NCBI RefSeq assembly: GCF_040499845.1
Contig: NZ_CP159342.1
Location: 6,572,001 to 6,636,000 of the forward strand
Source of the DNA: Micromonospora sp. CCTCC AA 2012012
GTDB lineage: Bacteria; Actinomycetota; Actinomycetes; Mycobacteriales; Micromonosporaceae
Direction of reading: 5' to 3'
DNA length: 64,000 nt
Positions 43,875 to 52,762 of the stretch are shown piece after piece; within the stretch, counting starts at the first letter, position 1; each line of letters opens with the position of its first letter. The notes below the pieces were generated by a model. The model did not search any database, had not been told where the DNA came from, and was given only the letters and a program-made list of their open reading frames with translations. The position numbers and the translations under genes were made by a program.

Positions 43875-45275
43875 AGGACGTCCCGACGCGGGAACGCGGC
43901 GCACCGCCTCTACAGCGTGGTGGTCTTCGTGCTCCTCGCGTCGCTGGACAACGTGGCGATCGGCCTGGTCCCACCCCTGTACGGGCCGATCTCCGCCGGG
44001 CTGGACGTGTCGCAGCGCCTGCTCGGCCTGGTCACCGCGGCGAGCTTCCTGGTCAGCGCGGTGGCCGCGGTGGCGTGGGCGTACGTCGGGGACCGCACCG
44101 ACCGCAAGCCGTTGCTGATGGTCGGCACGCTGATCTGGGCCGCCGGCACCGGTGGCAGCGCCCTCGCCGGGAGTTACCCGGTCTTCCTGGCCGCCCAGCT
44201 GCTCGCCGCGGTCGGGCTGGGCGCGGTCGGCTCGGTCGGCTTCTCGGTGGTCACCGACCTGATCTCGCCTCGGCGGCGCGGCCTGGTGATGAGCTTCTGG
44301 GGACTGTCCCAGGGGATCGGCACCCTCGCCGGCACGCTGACCGGGGGCATCCTCGGCGCCACCGACTGGCGGCGGCCGTTCGCGCTGCTCGCCGTGCTGG
44401 GGCTCGCCGCCACCGCGGCGTACCTGTTCACCTACGACGTACGGCGGGGCCAGAGCGAACCGGAGCTGGCCGGGGCGATCGACGCCGGGGCCGAGTACGA
44501 CTACCGGATCAGCCGCGCGGACCTGCCCCGCATCTTCGCCCGCCGGACCAACCGCTGGCTGGTCCTCCAGGGGCTCACCGCGCAGGCGGCGTTCGGCTCG
44601 CTGGTCTGGCTGCCGGTGCTCTTCGCCGAGCGGGCCCGGGCGCAGGGCTACTCACCGGCGACCGCCGTGGTGGTGGGCAGCGTCTTCGCCACCCTGTTCC
44701 AGCTCGGCGGGGTGCTCTCGATCGTGGGTGGTCTGGTCGGCGACGCGCTGCAACGGCGTACGCCCAGCGGCCGGGCGCTGGTCGCCGCGGTGGGCATCCT
44801 CGCGGCGCTGCCGTTCTACCTGGTGCTGTTCCTCGTGCCGGTCCGGATCGACGTGCCCGACGGCGCCGGCTCCGGCGCGGTGGTGGCCGCCGTGCTGGCC
44901 AGCGTGTTCACCGAGCCCACGGTGGGATTGAGCCTGCTCACCGCCGTGGTCGCGCTGGCGCTCACCTCGGCGAACTCGCCGAACTGGTTCGCGTTGATCG
45001 CGGACGTCAACCCGCCCGAGCACCGGGGCACCGTCTACAGCCTGGGCAACCTGGTCAACGGGGTCGGCCGGGCGGCCGGCAACGGGCTGGTCGGGGTGGC
45101 CTTCCACGGGCTCCGGGCGGCGTTCCCGCCGCCGTTGAACTTCGCCGTCGGGTTGGCCGCCTTCCAGCTCTTCTTCATCCCCACCGGGGTCATGTACTGG
45201 CTCGCCGCCCGCACCTCACCCGGCGACATCGACTCCGTGCACGCCCTCCTGCACACCCGTGCCGACCACCTCTGA
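43863..45275 (+). CDS. Major facilitator superfamily transporter
   Basis: 470 residues with 12 hydrophobic segments. The loop 2-3 motif is WAYVGDRTDRKPLLMVG, close to the family G-x-x-x-D-R-x-x-R-K pattern. A long polar central loop and the motif VTDLISPRRRGLVMSFWGLSQGIG fit drug/metabolite exporters or organic-anion carriers, but substrate is not readable. Starting ATG 43863 lacks a ribosome site and lies in a hairpin loop. Confidence 0.88.
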   Translation: MTGSRTSRRGNAAHRLYSVVVFVLLASLDNVAIGLVPPLYGPISAGLDVSQRLLGLVTAASFLVSAVAAVAWAYVGDRTDRKPLLMVGTLIWAAGTGGSALAGSYPVFLAAQLLAAVGLGAVGSVGFSVVTDLISPRRRGLVMSFWGLSQGIGTLAGTLTGGILGATDWRRPFALLAVLGLAATAAYLFTYDVRRGQSEPELAGAIDAGAEYDYRISRADLPRIFARRTNRWLVLQGLTAQAAFGSLVWLPVLFAERARAQGYSPATAVVVGSVFATLFQLGGVLSIVGGLVGDALQRRTPSGRALVAAVGILAALPFYLVLFLVPVRIDVPDGAGSGAVVAAVLASVFTEPTVGLSLLTAVVALALTSANSPNWFALIADVNPPEHRGTVYSLGNLVNGVGRAAGNGLVGVAFHGLRAAFPPPLNFAVGLAAFQLFFIPTGVMYWLAARTSPGDIDSVHALLHTRADHL

Positions 45276-45313
45276 CCGCCCGCCTCCGCCCGGCCCGGAG
45301 CGCCCTCGTTCAC

Positions 45314-45353
45314 GGAAAGAGTGGCCTCCCCGCGCGGGAAGGCCACTCTTTCC
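45314..45353. terminator. Bidirectional terminator between MFS and glucosidase genes
   Basis: A 14-bp perfect outer stem (GGAAAGAGTGGCCT), with three further inner pairs, between convergent genes. Confidence 0.9.
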
Positions 45354-45380
45354 GGGAAACTGTCGCGTCCGCGCGAGGCG

Positions 45381-47033
45381 TCAGGCGCGGAACCAGACCG
45401 TCACGTCGGTGGGGACGCGGCCGTCGTCGTCGAGGGGGGCGCTGGTGACCAGCAGCTCGGCGCCGGGCGGCACCGGCACGGGGGCGGCGCCGAAGTTGGT
45501 CAGCACGGTGAGCCCGCCGTTGGTGAAGGTCAACACCTCGTCGCCGGAGGAGAGCCACTTCAGCGGCCCGCGGGCCAACGCGTGCTCGTGCCGCAGCCGC
45601 AGCGCCGTCCGGTACAGCTCGTACGTCGAACCGGACACCCCCTCCTGCCGGTCCCGGGCGTACTCGGCCCAGGAGTCCGGCTGGGGGAGCCAGCTCGCGT
45701 CGGTCGGACCGAAGCCGTACGACGGGGCGTCGGCCTCCCACGGGATCGGCACCCGGCAGCCGTCCCGGCCCCGCTGGGTGTGGCCGCTGCGCTCCCAGGT
45801 CGGGTCCTGTCGGGCCTCGTCGGGCAGCGTGGTGTGCTCCGGCAGGCCCAGCTCCTCGCCCTGGTAGAGGTAGGCGGAGCCGGGCAGGGCCAGCATCAGC
45901 AGGCTGGCCGCCCGAGCCCGGCGCAGGCCGAGCGCCGCGTCCGGCTGCGGGTCGCCGATGCCGATGCCGTTCGGGCGGCCACCGCTGATCGGCAGTCCGA
46001 GCCGGGAGGCGTGCCGGACCACGTCGTGGTTGGAGAGCACCCAGGTGGTCGGGGCGCCCACCGCGTCGGTGGCCTCCAGCGAGCGGGTGATCACCGCGTA
46101 CTGGGCCGGGGCGGTCCAGGAGGCGAGCAGGTACTCGAAGTTGAACGCCTGGTGCATCTCGTCGGGGCGGACGTAGCGGGCCAGTCGCTCGGCCGGCTCC
46201 ACCCACGCCTCGGCGACGAGGATCCGCTCGCCGTCGTAGGAGTCGAGCAGCCGTCGCCACTCCCGGTAGATCTCGTGCACGCCGTCCTGGTCCCACATCG
46301 GCGGTCGCGGCTTGTCCACCTCGTTGCCGGAGAGGATCTCCTGCGGCTCCTGCCAGTCGGCCAGGTCGGCCTGCTTGATCAGGCCGTGCGCCACGTCCAC
46401 CCGGAAACCGTCGACGCCCCGGTCCAGCCAGAACCGCAGCACGTCCAGGAACTCGGTGCGGACCTCGGGGTTGTCCCAGTTCAGGTCGGGCTGGCCGGTG
46501 TCGAACAGGTGCAGGTACCACTGCCCGTCGGCCACCCGGGTCCAGGCGGGTCCGCCGAAGACGCTCTGCCAGTCGTTCGGCGGCTCGGCGCCGTCGGGGC
46601 CCTTTCCGTCCCGGAAGACGTACCGCTGCCGGGCGGGGCTGCCCGGCGCGGCGGCCAGCGCCTCGACGAACCAGCGGTGCGCCGACGAGGTGTGGTTGGG
46701 CACGAGGTCGACGATCACCCGCAGGCCGCGGCTCTTCGCCTCGGCGATCATCGCGTCGGCGTCGGCGAGCGTGCCGAAGAGCGGGTCGACGTCCCGGTAG
46801 TCGGCCACGTCGTAGCCGGCGTCGGCCTGCGGCGACGGATAGAACGGCGACAGCCAGACCGCGTCGACGCCCAGCTCGGCGAGGTGGCCGAGGCGGGCGG
46901 TTATGCCGGGGAGGTCGCCGATCCCGTCGCCGTTCGAGTCGGCGAAGGAGCGCGGATAGATCTGGTAGATGACGGCCTCGGTCCACCAGCCGGTGGCCGG
47001 GGCGCCGGCCGTCTCCTGCTGCGTCGCGTTCAC
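45381..47033 (-). CDS. GH13 alpha-glucosidase
   Basis: Hydrolyses alpha-glucosides (maltose, isomaltose or related) in the cytoplasm. 550 residues. GH13 regions are VDLVPNHTS (I), GFRVDVAHG with the nucleophile Asp (II), ILVAEAWV with the acid Glu (III) and VLSNHDVVRH (IV). The QIYPRSFADSNGDGIGDLPGI start fits the oligo-1,6-glucosidase/alpha-glucosidase subgroup (GH13_23/30). GTG 47033; the ribosome site is not clear (GGGGAGAAGG lies about 15 bases off). It is last in the E-F-G-R-A order and should process the imported sugar. Confidence 0.92.
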   Translation of the reverse strand: MNATQQETAGAPATGWWTEAVIYQIYPRSFADSNGDGIGDLPGITARLGHLAELGVDAVWLSPFYPSPQADAGYDVADYRDVDPLFGTLADADAMIAEAKSRGLRVIVDLVPNHTSSAHRWFVEALAAAPGSPARQRYVFRDGKGPDGAEPPNDWQSVFGGPAWTRVADGQWYLHLFDTGQPDLNWDNPEVRTEFLDVLRFWLDRGVDGFRVDVAHGLIKQADLADWQEPQEILSGNEVDKPRPPMWDQDGVHEIYREWRRLLDSYDGERILVAEAWVEPAERLARYVRPDEMHQAFNFEYLLASWTAPAQYAVITRSLEATDAVGAPTTWVLSNHDVVRHASRLGLPISGGRPNGIGIGDPQPDAALGLRRARAASLLMLALPGSAYLYQGEELGLPEHTTLPDEARQDPTWERSGHTQRGRDGCRVPIPWEADAPSYGFGPTDASWLPQPDSWAEYARDRQEGVSGSTYELYRTALRLRHEHALARGPLKWLSSGDEVLTFTNGGLTVLTNFGAAPVPVPPGAELLVTSAPLDDDGRVPTDVTVWFRA

Positions 47034-47130
47034 GTCGGTGTTCAGAGCCTTCTCCCCTTGTGTCGTGCCGTGCCGTCCGGGCCTGGACGGGCTGGTGCGT
47101 CCGGCCGCCGGCGTGGGCGGACGGATCCGT

Positions 47131-48195
47131 TCAGTGTGCCCGCGGCGGCGCGGTCGATTCGCGTACCACCAGTCGAGTGGGCAGGATCACCGGTGCCGCC
47201 GGCTGGTCGCCGTCGGTGCGCGGCCGGGGCACCTGACCGGCGTACGGGTCGGCGCTGCGGGCGCCCAGCGGGTCGAGCAGGATCCGCGCGGCGAGCAGCC
47301 CCTGCTCGGCCGCCGGTTGCGCGATGGTGCTCAGGCCCAGCACCCCGGCCAGGTCGTGGTCGTCGATGCCGATCACGCTGACGTCCTGCGGCACCCGCAG
47401 GCCGGCGTCGCGCAGCGCGGTCATCGCGCCCATCGCCATCTCGTCGCAGGCCGCGAAGATCGCGGTCGGCGGTTCGCCCCGGGCCAGCAGCTCGGCGGTC
47501 GCCCGGTTGCCGCCGTCGATGGTGAACCGCGACTCCACGTCCAGGCTCGGGTCGGCGCGGAGCCCGGCCGCCCGCAGCGCCTCCTGGTAGCCGCGCCGCC
47601 GGTCCAGGTGGGTGGTGAAGGCCAGCTCGTCGTCCGGGTCGCCGGAGATGTGGGCGATCCGGGTGTGGCCGAGGTCGAGCAGGTGCCGGGTGGCGGTCCG
47701 GGCGGCGGCCACGTCGTCTATCCGGACGCAGGGCCAGCCGGGAACGCCGCTGCCGGAGCTGATGGTGACGCCGGGGATCTCCAGCTTGGTCAGCGCGGCG
47801 ACGTCGGCGGGCCGCAGCGGGGTGGCCACCAGGATGACCGCGTCCACCCGCTTGTGCAGGCTGGCCGTCCGCAGCACCCGCTGCCGGGTCTGCTCACGCC
47901 CACCGAGGTTGTAGAGGAGCAGGTCGTAGCCGGATTGGTGGAGGAACTCCTCGACCGACTCGACCACGGTGCCGAAGAACCACCGGGTGATCCGGGGGAC
48001 CACCACGGCGACGGTGCCGGTCCGGCCGCCGGCCAGCCGGGACGCGCTCGGCGAGACCGCGTACTGGAGCTGCTCTGCGGCGGCGAGCACCCGGCGGCGG
48101 GTCGCGGCCGACACCGTCGGCAGGCCCCGCAGCGCCCGGGAGACGGTGGCCGTGGAGACCCCGGCCAGGCGGGCGACATCGTCAATCTTCGTCAT
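47131..48195 (-). CDS. LacI-family repressor of the alpha-glucoside operon
   Basis: 354 residues. N-terminal HTH and hinge (TKIDDVARLAGVSTATVSRAL) followed by a sugar-binding domain with GIDDHDLAGVLGLSTIAQP near the end. ATG 48195 has GGGGAAACG upstream. Its likely site is the palindrome at 51754 before the binding-protein gene. Located inside the operon, it should also be subject to its own control. Confidence 0.9.
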   Translation of the reverse strand: MTKIDDVARLAGVSTATVSRALRGLPTVSAATRRRVLAAAEQLQYAVSPSASRLAGGRTGTVAVVVPRITRWFFGTVVESVEEFLHQSGYDLLLYNLGGREQTRQRVLRTASLHKRVDAVILVATPLRPADVAALTKLEIPGVTISSGSGVPGWPCVRIDDVAAARTATRHLLDLGHTRIAHISGDPDDELAFTTHLDRRRGYQEALRAAGLRADPSLDVESRFTIDGGNRATAELLARGEPPTAIFAACDEMAMGAMTALRDAGLRVPQDVSVIGIDDHDLAGVLGLSTIAQPAAEQGLLAARILLDPLGARSADPYAGQVPRPRTDGDQPAAPVILPTRLVVRESTAPPRAH

Positions 48196-48256
48196 CGTTT
48201 CCCCGCTCCGCCCCGTGCCCGCCGCCGCCGGGGGTCCGGCGGCGGCGGCGCAGCGG

Positions 48257-49219
48257 TCAGCCCTTGACGCTGCCGGCGAGCAGGCCCCGCACGAAGTAGC
48301 GCTGGAGGGACAGGAACACGATCAGCGGTACGACGATCGACACGAACGCGCCGGCCGTGAGCCGCTGCCACTCGTTGCCCCGGGTGCCGGCCATCTCGGC
48401 CAGTCGGACGGTGAGCGGTGCGGTCTCGTTGCCGCCACCGGCGAAGATCAGCGCGACCAGCAGGTCGTTCCAGACCCAGAGGAACTGGAAGATGCCGAAC
48501 GCCGCCAGGGCCGGGGTGATCAGCGGCAGGACGATGGTCCGGAAGATCTTCGGGTGGGTGGCCCCGTCGACGCGGGCCGCCTCCATCAGGTCCCCGGGGA
48601 GCTGCGAGATGAAGTTGTGCAGCAGGAAGACGGCGAACGGGAGCGCGAAGCAGGTGTGCGCGAACCACACCTGGGCGAACTTCTGCTCGTCGACCAGGTC
48701 CCACGCCGGCATCAGGGTCACCCCGCCGACGCTGACCCCGGTGGAGAAGAACTTCAGCAGCGGCACCAGGGCCATCTGCAACGGCACGATCTGCATCGCG
48801 AAGATCGCGATGTAGAGCCAGTCGCGCCCCTTGAAGTTGATCCAGGCCAGCGCGTACGCGGCCAGTGACGCGAAGGCGAGCGGGAAGAGCACCGACGGGA
48901 TGGTGATCGCCAGCGAGTTGATGAAGTAGCTGGCGAGCTGCCCCGACGAGGAGGAGCTGCTGAACAGCACCTCCTTGTAGTTGTCCAGGGTGAACTGCGG
49001 GTTGGTGAAGACCGTCCACCAACCCGTGGTCTTGATCTGGTCCTCCGGCCGCACCGAGGAGACGAGCAGGCCGAAGGTGGGGATGGTCCAGACCAGTGCG
49101 ATGACGATCGAGACCAGGGTGGCCGTACGGCTGTTGAGCCGCTTGCGGACCCGGGCGGCGCGGGTGGTCGGCCCGGTGGCCTGGGTACCCGCGGCGACGG
49201 TGGGCGTGGCGGTGGTCAT
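48257..49219 (-). CDS. Carbohydrate ABC transporter permease (MalG type)
   Basis: 320 residues with six membrane helices after a polar N-terminus. The EAA loop that contacts the ATPase is EAARVDGATHPKIFRTIVLP. Partner of the MalF-type permease, whose stop is 1 bp from this start (ATG 49219). No ATPase gene is in the operon, so a shared MsiK-type ATPase elsewhere is expected, as in Streptomyces sugar systems (known for the family). Confidence 0.92.
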   Translation of the reverse strand: MTTATPTVAAGTQATGPTTRAARVRKRLNSRTATLVSIVIALVWTIPTFGLLVSSVRPEDQIKTTGWWTVFTNPQFTLDNYKEVLFSSSSSSGQLASYFINSLAITIPSVLFPLAFASLAAYALAWINFKGRDWLYIAIFAMQIVPLQMALVPLLKFFSTGVSVGGVTLMPAWDLVDEQKFAQVWFAHTCFALPFAVFLLHNFISQLPGDLMEAARVDGATHPKIFRTIVLPLITPALAAFGIFQFLWVWNDLLVALIFAGGGNETAPLTVRLAEMAGTRGNEWQRLTAGAFVSIVVPLIVFLSLQRYFVRGLLAGSVKG

Positions 49220-49220
49220 C

Positions 49221-50270
49221 TCAGCCCTCCCGCTGCTGACGCAGGTTGCGGATCTGGTAGATCACGATCGGGATGACCAGGACGAAGAGGAAGACCGCGA
49301 GGGCGGAGCCCTGCCCGTTCTGGCCGTAGCGGAACGCCTGGTTGTACATCTCGTTCGCGATGACGCTGGTGTCGTAGTTGCCGTTGGTGGCGGTCCGGAC
49401 GATGTCGAAGACCTTGAGCGTGGCGATCGAGAGCGTCACCACCACCACGATCAGCGCCGGCCGGATGCTCGGCATGGTGATCCGCCAGAACATCTGCCAC
49501 GGGGTGGTCCCGTCGAGCCGGGCCGCCTCGACGATGTCGGCCGGGATGGCCTTGATCGCGGCGGAGAGCACGACCATCGCGAAGCCGGCCTGGATCCACA
49601 CCATGATCACGATGAGCAGGAAGGTGTTCAGCGGCGATTCCAGCAGCCACTGCTTCGGCTCGCCGCCGAGGCTGACCACGATCTGGTTGAGCAGGCCGAT
49701 CTGGTCCTGACCGTCGCCCCGGAACGCGTAGACGAACTTCCAGATGATGGTGGCGCCGACGAACGAGATCGCCATCGGCAGGAAGATCAGTGACTTGGCC
49801 ACCGCCTCGAACCGGGCCTTGTCCACCATCACCGCGTAGAGCAGGCCGAACGCGGTCGCCACGAGCGGGACCAGGAGCACCCAGATCAGGGTGTTGATCA
49901 GCACCCGGATGATCGAGGACTCGGAGAACATCCAGCCGTAGTTCTCCAGGCCCACCCAGTTGTTGCTGCCGGCATCCATGAAGGAGAGCAGCGTGGTGCG
50001 GATCGCCGGGACCACGAGCCCGACGGTGAGCAGCAGCAGCGTCGGCAGCAGGAAGAAGAGCGCGAAGACGCCCTCCCGCTGCTTGCGTCGGCGGGGCAGC
50101 GGGGCGCCGCTCGCCGAGGCGGCGACCAGCGCGGCCTCCCGGCGGCGGGCGAACCAGGCCGGCACCACGTCGAGGAGCAGGAGCAGACCGCCCACCACCG
50201 CGACGAAAGCGATCAGCCCGTACATCAGCATGAGGAACTTGGGCTGTTCCTCCGCGAAGTCGAACTCCAT
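49221..50270 (-). CDS. Carbohydrate ABC transporter permease (MalF type)
   Basis: 349 residues. It has an extra N-terminal helix (LMYGLIAFVAVVGGLLLLLDVV) and a basic linker before the six core helices. EAA loop: EAARLDGTTPWQMFWRITMP. ATG 50270 with AAGGAGGG upstream. It is separated from the binding-protein gene by a strong hairpin that probably lowers its expression relative to that gene. Confidence 0.92.
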   Translation of the reverse strand: MEFDFAEEQPKFLMLMYGLIAFVAVVGGLLLLLDVVPAWFARRREAALVAASASGAPLPRRRKQREGVFALFFLLPTLLLLTVGLVVPAIRTTLLSFMDAGSNNWVGLENYGWMFSESSIIRVLINTLIWVLLVPLVATAFGLLYAVMVDKARFEAVAKSLIFLPMAISFVGATIIWKFVYAFRGDGQDQIGLLNQIVVSLGGEPKQWLLESPLNTFLLIVIMVWIQAGFAMVVLSAAIKAIPADIVEAARLDGTTPWQMFWRITMPSIRPALIVVVVTLSIATLKVFDIVRTATNGNYDTSVIANEMYNQAFRYGQNGQGSALAVFLFVLVIPIVIYQIRNLRQQREG

Positions 50271-50295
50271 CGACCCTCCTTCAAGGGATCGGGTT

Positions 50296-50340
50296 GAGGG
50301 CGGTGGCCCGGCCCACGAGTGTGGACCGGGCCACCGCCTC
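50296..50340 (-). terminator. Intercistronic hairpin between binding-protein and permease genes
   Basis: A stem of 15 pairs plus an inner 4-pair extension, with one bulge, directly after the binding-protein stop and 26 bp before the permease start. Such hairpins in ABC operons usually act as partial terminators or 3'-end stabilisers, which gives more binding protein than permease. Confidence 0.85.
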
Positions 50341-50343
50341 AGA

Positions 50344-51684
50344 TCACTTCCAGCTGGACTCGATGCCGTTGAGCACCGTGGCGGTGTCCTTGCCGTTGAT
50401 CCAGTCGACCATGCCCTTCCAGAAGGTGCCCGCGCCGACCGCGGCCGGCATCAGGTCCGAGCCGTCGAAGCGGAAGACGGTCTTCGGGTCCTGGAGGATC
50501 TGGACGGAGAGCTTGTCCACCGGGTTGGGGACGTTGTTGATGTCGAGCTTGTTGTTCGCCGACACCCAGTCGCCGATCTTGGCGCGGCTGTTGGCGTACT
50601 CGCCGGAGGCCAGGTAGGTCTGCACGGCCTGGACCTCGGGACGGTCGGCGAAGGCCGCGACGAACTCGCCGCCACCCAGCACCGGCTTGCCCTTGGCCGG
50701 GTCGACGGCCGGGAAGTAGAAGGCGAAGACGTCGCCGTCCTCGGCCACCTTGGTGCCCTTCGGCCACTGGTTGGCGTAGAAGGAGGCCTGGCGGTGCAGG
50801 GCGCACTTGTTCTTGAGGATCGGCGTGCCGGCCTCCTGGAAGGAGGTGGTGGCGATGCTCTTCACGCCGCCGAAGCCGCCGTTGACGTACTTCTCGTTCT
50901 TGAGGATGGTGCCGGCCTTGTCGACCGCCTCGGCGACCTTCGGGTCGTTGAACTTGATGCCGTGGGTGGTCCACTGGTCGTAGACGTCCGGACCGGCGGT
51001 CCGGAGCATCATGTCCTCGATCCAGTCGGTGGCCGGCCAGCCGGTGGCGTCACCGGACTCGATGCCGGCGCACCACGGCTTGGTGCCGCTGGCCGCGATG
51101 GTGTCGCTGAGCTTGATCAGCTCGTCCCAGGTGGTCGGGACGGTCCAGCCCTTCTCCTTGAAGGTCTTCGGCGAATACCACACGAAGGACTTCACGTTGG
51201 AGCCGAGCGGGGCGCCGTAGAACTTGCCGTCCACGGTGCTGTACTTCAGCCAGTCGGGGGAGTAGTTCTGCTCCGCCATGGCCTTGGTGTCGTTGCCGGC
51301 CGGCTTGAGCTTGCCCGAGTCGACGAACCGCTTGAGCAGACCCGGCTGCGGGATGAAGGCCAGGTCGGGGGCGTTGCCGCCGTCCACCCGGACACCCAGC
51401 TGGGCCTCGAACTCGCCGGAGCCCTCGTGGTCGATCTTGATGCCGGTGCAGTCCTCGAACTGCTTCCAGGACTGCTGCAGGCGGTCGGCCTCGATGTCCC
51501 GGATCGACGAGTAGATCGTGACCTTCTTGCCGTCGTGGCCCTGGTACTTCTGGTAAGGGGCGCACTCGGGCTTGCTCGCGCTGTCGCTCTTCTTGTCGTT
51601 GCCGGTGCCGCAGGCGGTGGCGGTGAGCGCCAGCCCCAGTACGCCGGCGATCGCGAGAGCCTGGCGTGATCTGGCAAACGCCAT
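50344..51684 (-). CDS. Sugar ABC transporter binding lipoprotein
   Basis: 446 residues. The lipoprotein signal ends LTATACG (lipobox Cys about 27). Family 1 extracellular binding protein with the features YSSIRDIEADRLQQSWKQFEDCTGI and VPTTWDELIKLSDTIA. Two cysteine-containing regions (ECAPY, EDCTG) may form a disulfide. ATG 51684 has GGAAGGAG upstream. Likely ligand is an alpha-glucoside, inferred from the GH13 enzyme in the operon. Confidence 0.92.
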   Translation of the reverse strand: MAFARSRQALAIAGVLGLALTATACGTGNDKKSDSASKPECAPYQKYQGHDGKKVTIYSSIRDIEADRLQQSWKQFEDCTGIKIDHEGSGEFEAQLGVRVDGGNAPDLAFIPQPGLLKRFVDSGKLKPAGNDTKAMAEQNYSPDWLKYSTVDGKFYGAPLGSNVKSFVWYSPKTFKEKGWTVPTTWDELIKLSDTIAASGTKPWCAGIESGDATGWPATDWIEDMMLRTAGPDVYDQWTTHGIKFNDPKVAEAVDKAGTILKNEKYVNGGFGGVKSIATTSFQEAGTPILKNKCALHRQASFYANQWPKGTKVAEDGDVFAFYFPAVDPAKGKPVLGGGEFVAAFADRPEVQAVQTYLASGEYANSRAKIGDWVSANNKLDINNVPNPVDKLSVQILQDPKTVFRFDGSDLMPAAVGAGTFWKGMVDWINGKDTATVLNGIESSWK

Positions 51685-51753
51685 GCCGTTCTCCTTCCTT
51701 GCCGGCGCGTGGGGGAGATCGAACCCGCGCCGGTCCGATGTGTCGTCCCCACA

Positions 51754-51767
51754 TGTAAGCGCTTGCA
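51754..51767. promoter_or_regulatory. LacI-type operator upstream of the alpha-glucoside operon
   Basis: TGTAAGCGCTTGCA is palindromic except for one pair, with the central AAGCGCTT typical of LacI-family sites. It lies 70 bp before the binding-protein start and probably overlaps its -10 (TTACAT on the minus strand). Confidence 0.7.
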
Positions 51768-51832
51768 TCCCCTCCGGTCCAGCCCTGGGCGGACACGGCC
51801 CGGTAACAATCCCGAAACCCGCTCACCGGCTG

Positions 51833-51846
51833 TGGGCGCGCTCCCA
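51833..51846. promoter_or_regulatory. Second CebR-like box
   Basis: TGGGCGCGCTCCCA differs by one base from the CebR consensus and by two from the cellulase site at 18917. It lies 101 bp before the M23 peptidase start and 149 bp before the alpha-glucoside operon start, in the shared divergent gap. Confidence 0.4.
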
Positions 51847-51946
51847 CGGCACGTGGTTCCCGCAGCTGGCGGACCCTTCCCATCGATGGCAGTTTCTGTC
51901 AGGCTGATCGCCTCTGATCGAAGGATTTCGACATAGGAGGTGCTGG

Positions 51947-52720
51947 ATGCGTAGACGGTGGTTCAGCCTCGCGGCGACCGGCCTGCTGATCGCGGCGACC
52001 CTGCTCCCCGCGGCCCCGGCGATGGCCGCGCCGACGTTCAAGGTGCCCTTCCCCTGCGGGCAGTCCTGGTCCGGACAGACCCGCACCGACCACAGCCCGG
52101 CGAACGCGATCGACTTCAACCGCACCGACGACCTCGGTGATCCGGTCGTCGCCAGCGCGCCCGGAACCGTCGACCGGGTGACCGACCTCGGCGGCACCAG
52201 CTACGGCAGGTACGTCCGGATCGACCACGGCGGCGGTTGGACCACCTACTACGCCCACCTCAACGGCTTCAACGTCTCCGTCGGCCAGAGCGTCGGGTAC
52301 GGCAAGGTGATCGGCTGGGTGGGCAGCACCGGCGGCTCCACCGGCCCGCACCTGCACTACGAGCAGCGGCTCAACGGCAACGACGTCCAGGCCCGGTTCA
52401 ACGGCGCGCTCGCGCTCTACTGGGGCACCCGGACCTACACCAGCGACAACAACTGCGCCTCCGGCACCGGCTCCGGCACGGTGAACACGGCCGGCGCCGA
52501 CCTGACCGTCCGGTCCGGGCCGGGCACCGGCTACACCGCGGTCGGCTCGGTGGCCGACGGCACCCGGGTCACGATCTACTGCCAGACCAGCGGCACCAGC
52601 GTCACCGGCACCTACGGCACCAGCTCGATCTGGGACCGGATCGGCTCCGGCCGCTACATCGCCGACGCGTACGTCTACACCGGCTCCGACGGCTACATAC
52701 CGAACGTCCCCCGCTGCTGA
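51947..52720 (+). CDS. Secreted M23 metalloendopeptidase with SH3 domain
   Basis: Peptidoglycan endopeptidase of lysostaphin/alpha-lytic L5 type. 257 residues: signal peptide ending APAMA, M23 domain with zinc ligands His and Asp in HSPANAIDF and the HLHYE motif after GSTGGSTGP, then a bacterial SH3 domain (DLTVRSGPGTGYTAVGSV) that should bind cell wall. ATG 51947 has ATAGGAGGTGCTGG, a near-perfect ribosome site. A terminator follows. Two Cys in the M23/SH3 part could form disulfides outside the cell. Confidence 0.93.
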   Translation: MRRRWFSLAATGLLIAATLLPAAPAMAAPTFKVPFPCGQSWSGQTRTDHSPANAIDFNRTDDLGDPVVASAPGTVDRVTDLGGTSYGRYVRIDHGGGWTTYYAHLNGFNVSVGQSVGYGKVIGWVGSTGGSTGPHLHYEQRLNGNDVQARFNGALALYWGTRTYTSDNNCASGTGSGTVNTAGADLTVRSGPGTGYTAVGSVADGTRVTIYCQTSGTSVTGTYGTSSIWDRIGSGRYIADAYVYTGSDGYIPNVPRC

Positions 52721-52725
52721 GCGCG

Positions 52726-52759
52726 GTGCGCAGGGGCCCCACCGAGGGCCCCTGCGCAC
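52726..52759. terminator. Bidirectional terminator between M23 and TspO genes
   Basis: A perfect 14-bp stem (GTGCGCAGGGGCCC) with a 6-base loop, 5 bases after the M23 stop and 3 bases past the TspO stop. Confidence 0.92.
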
Positions 52760-52762
52760 GCC

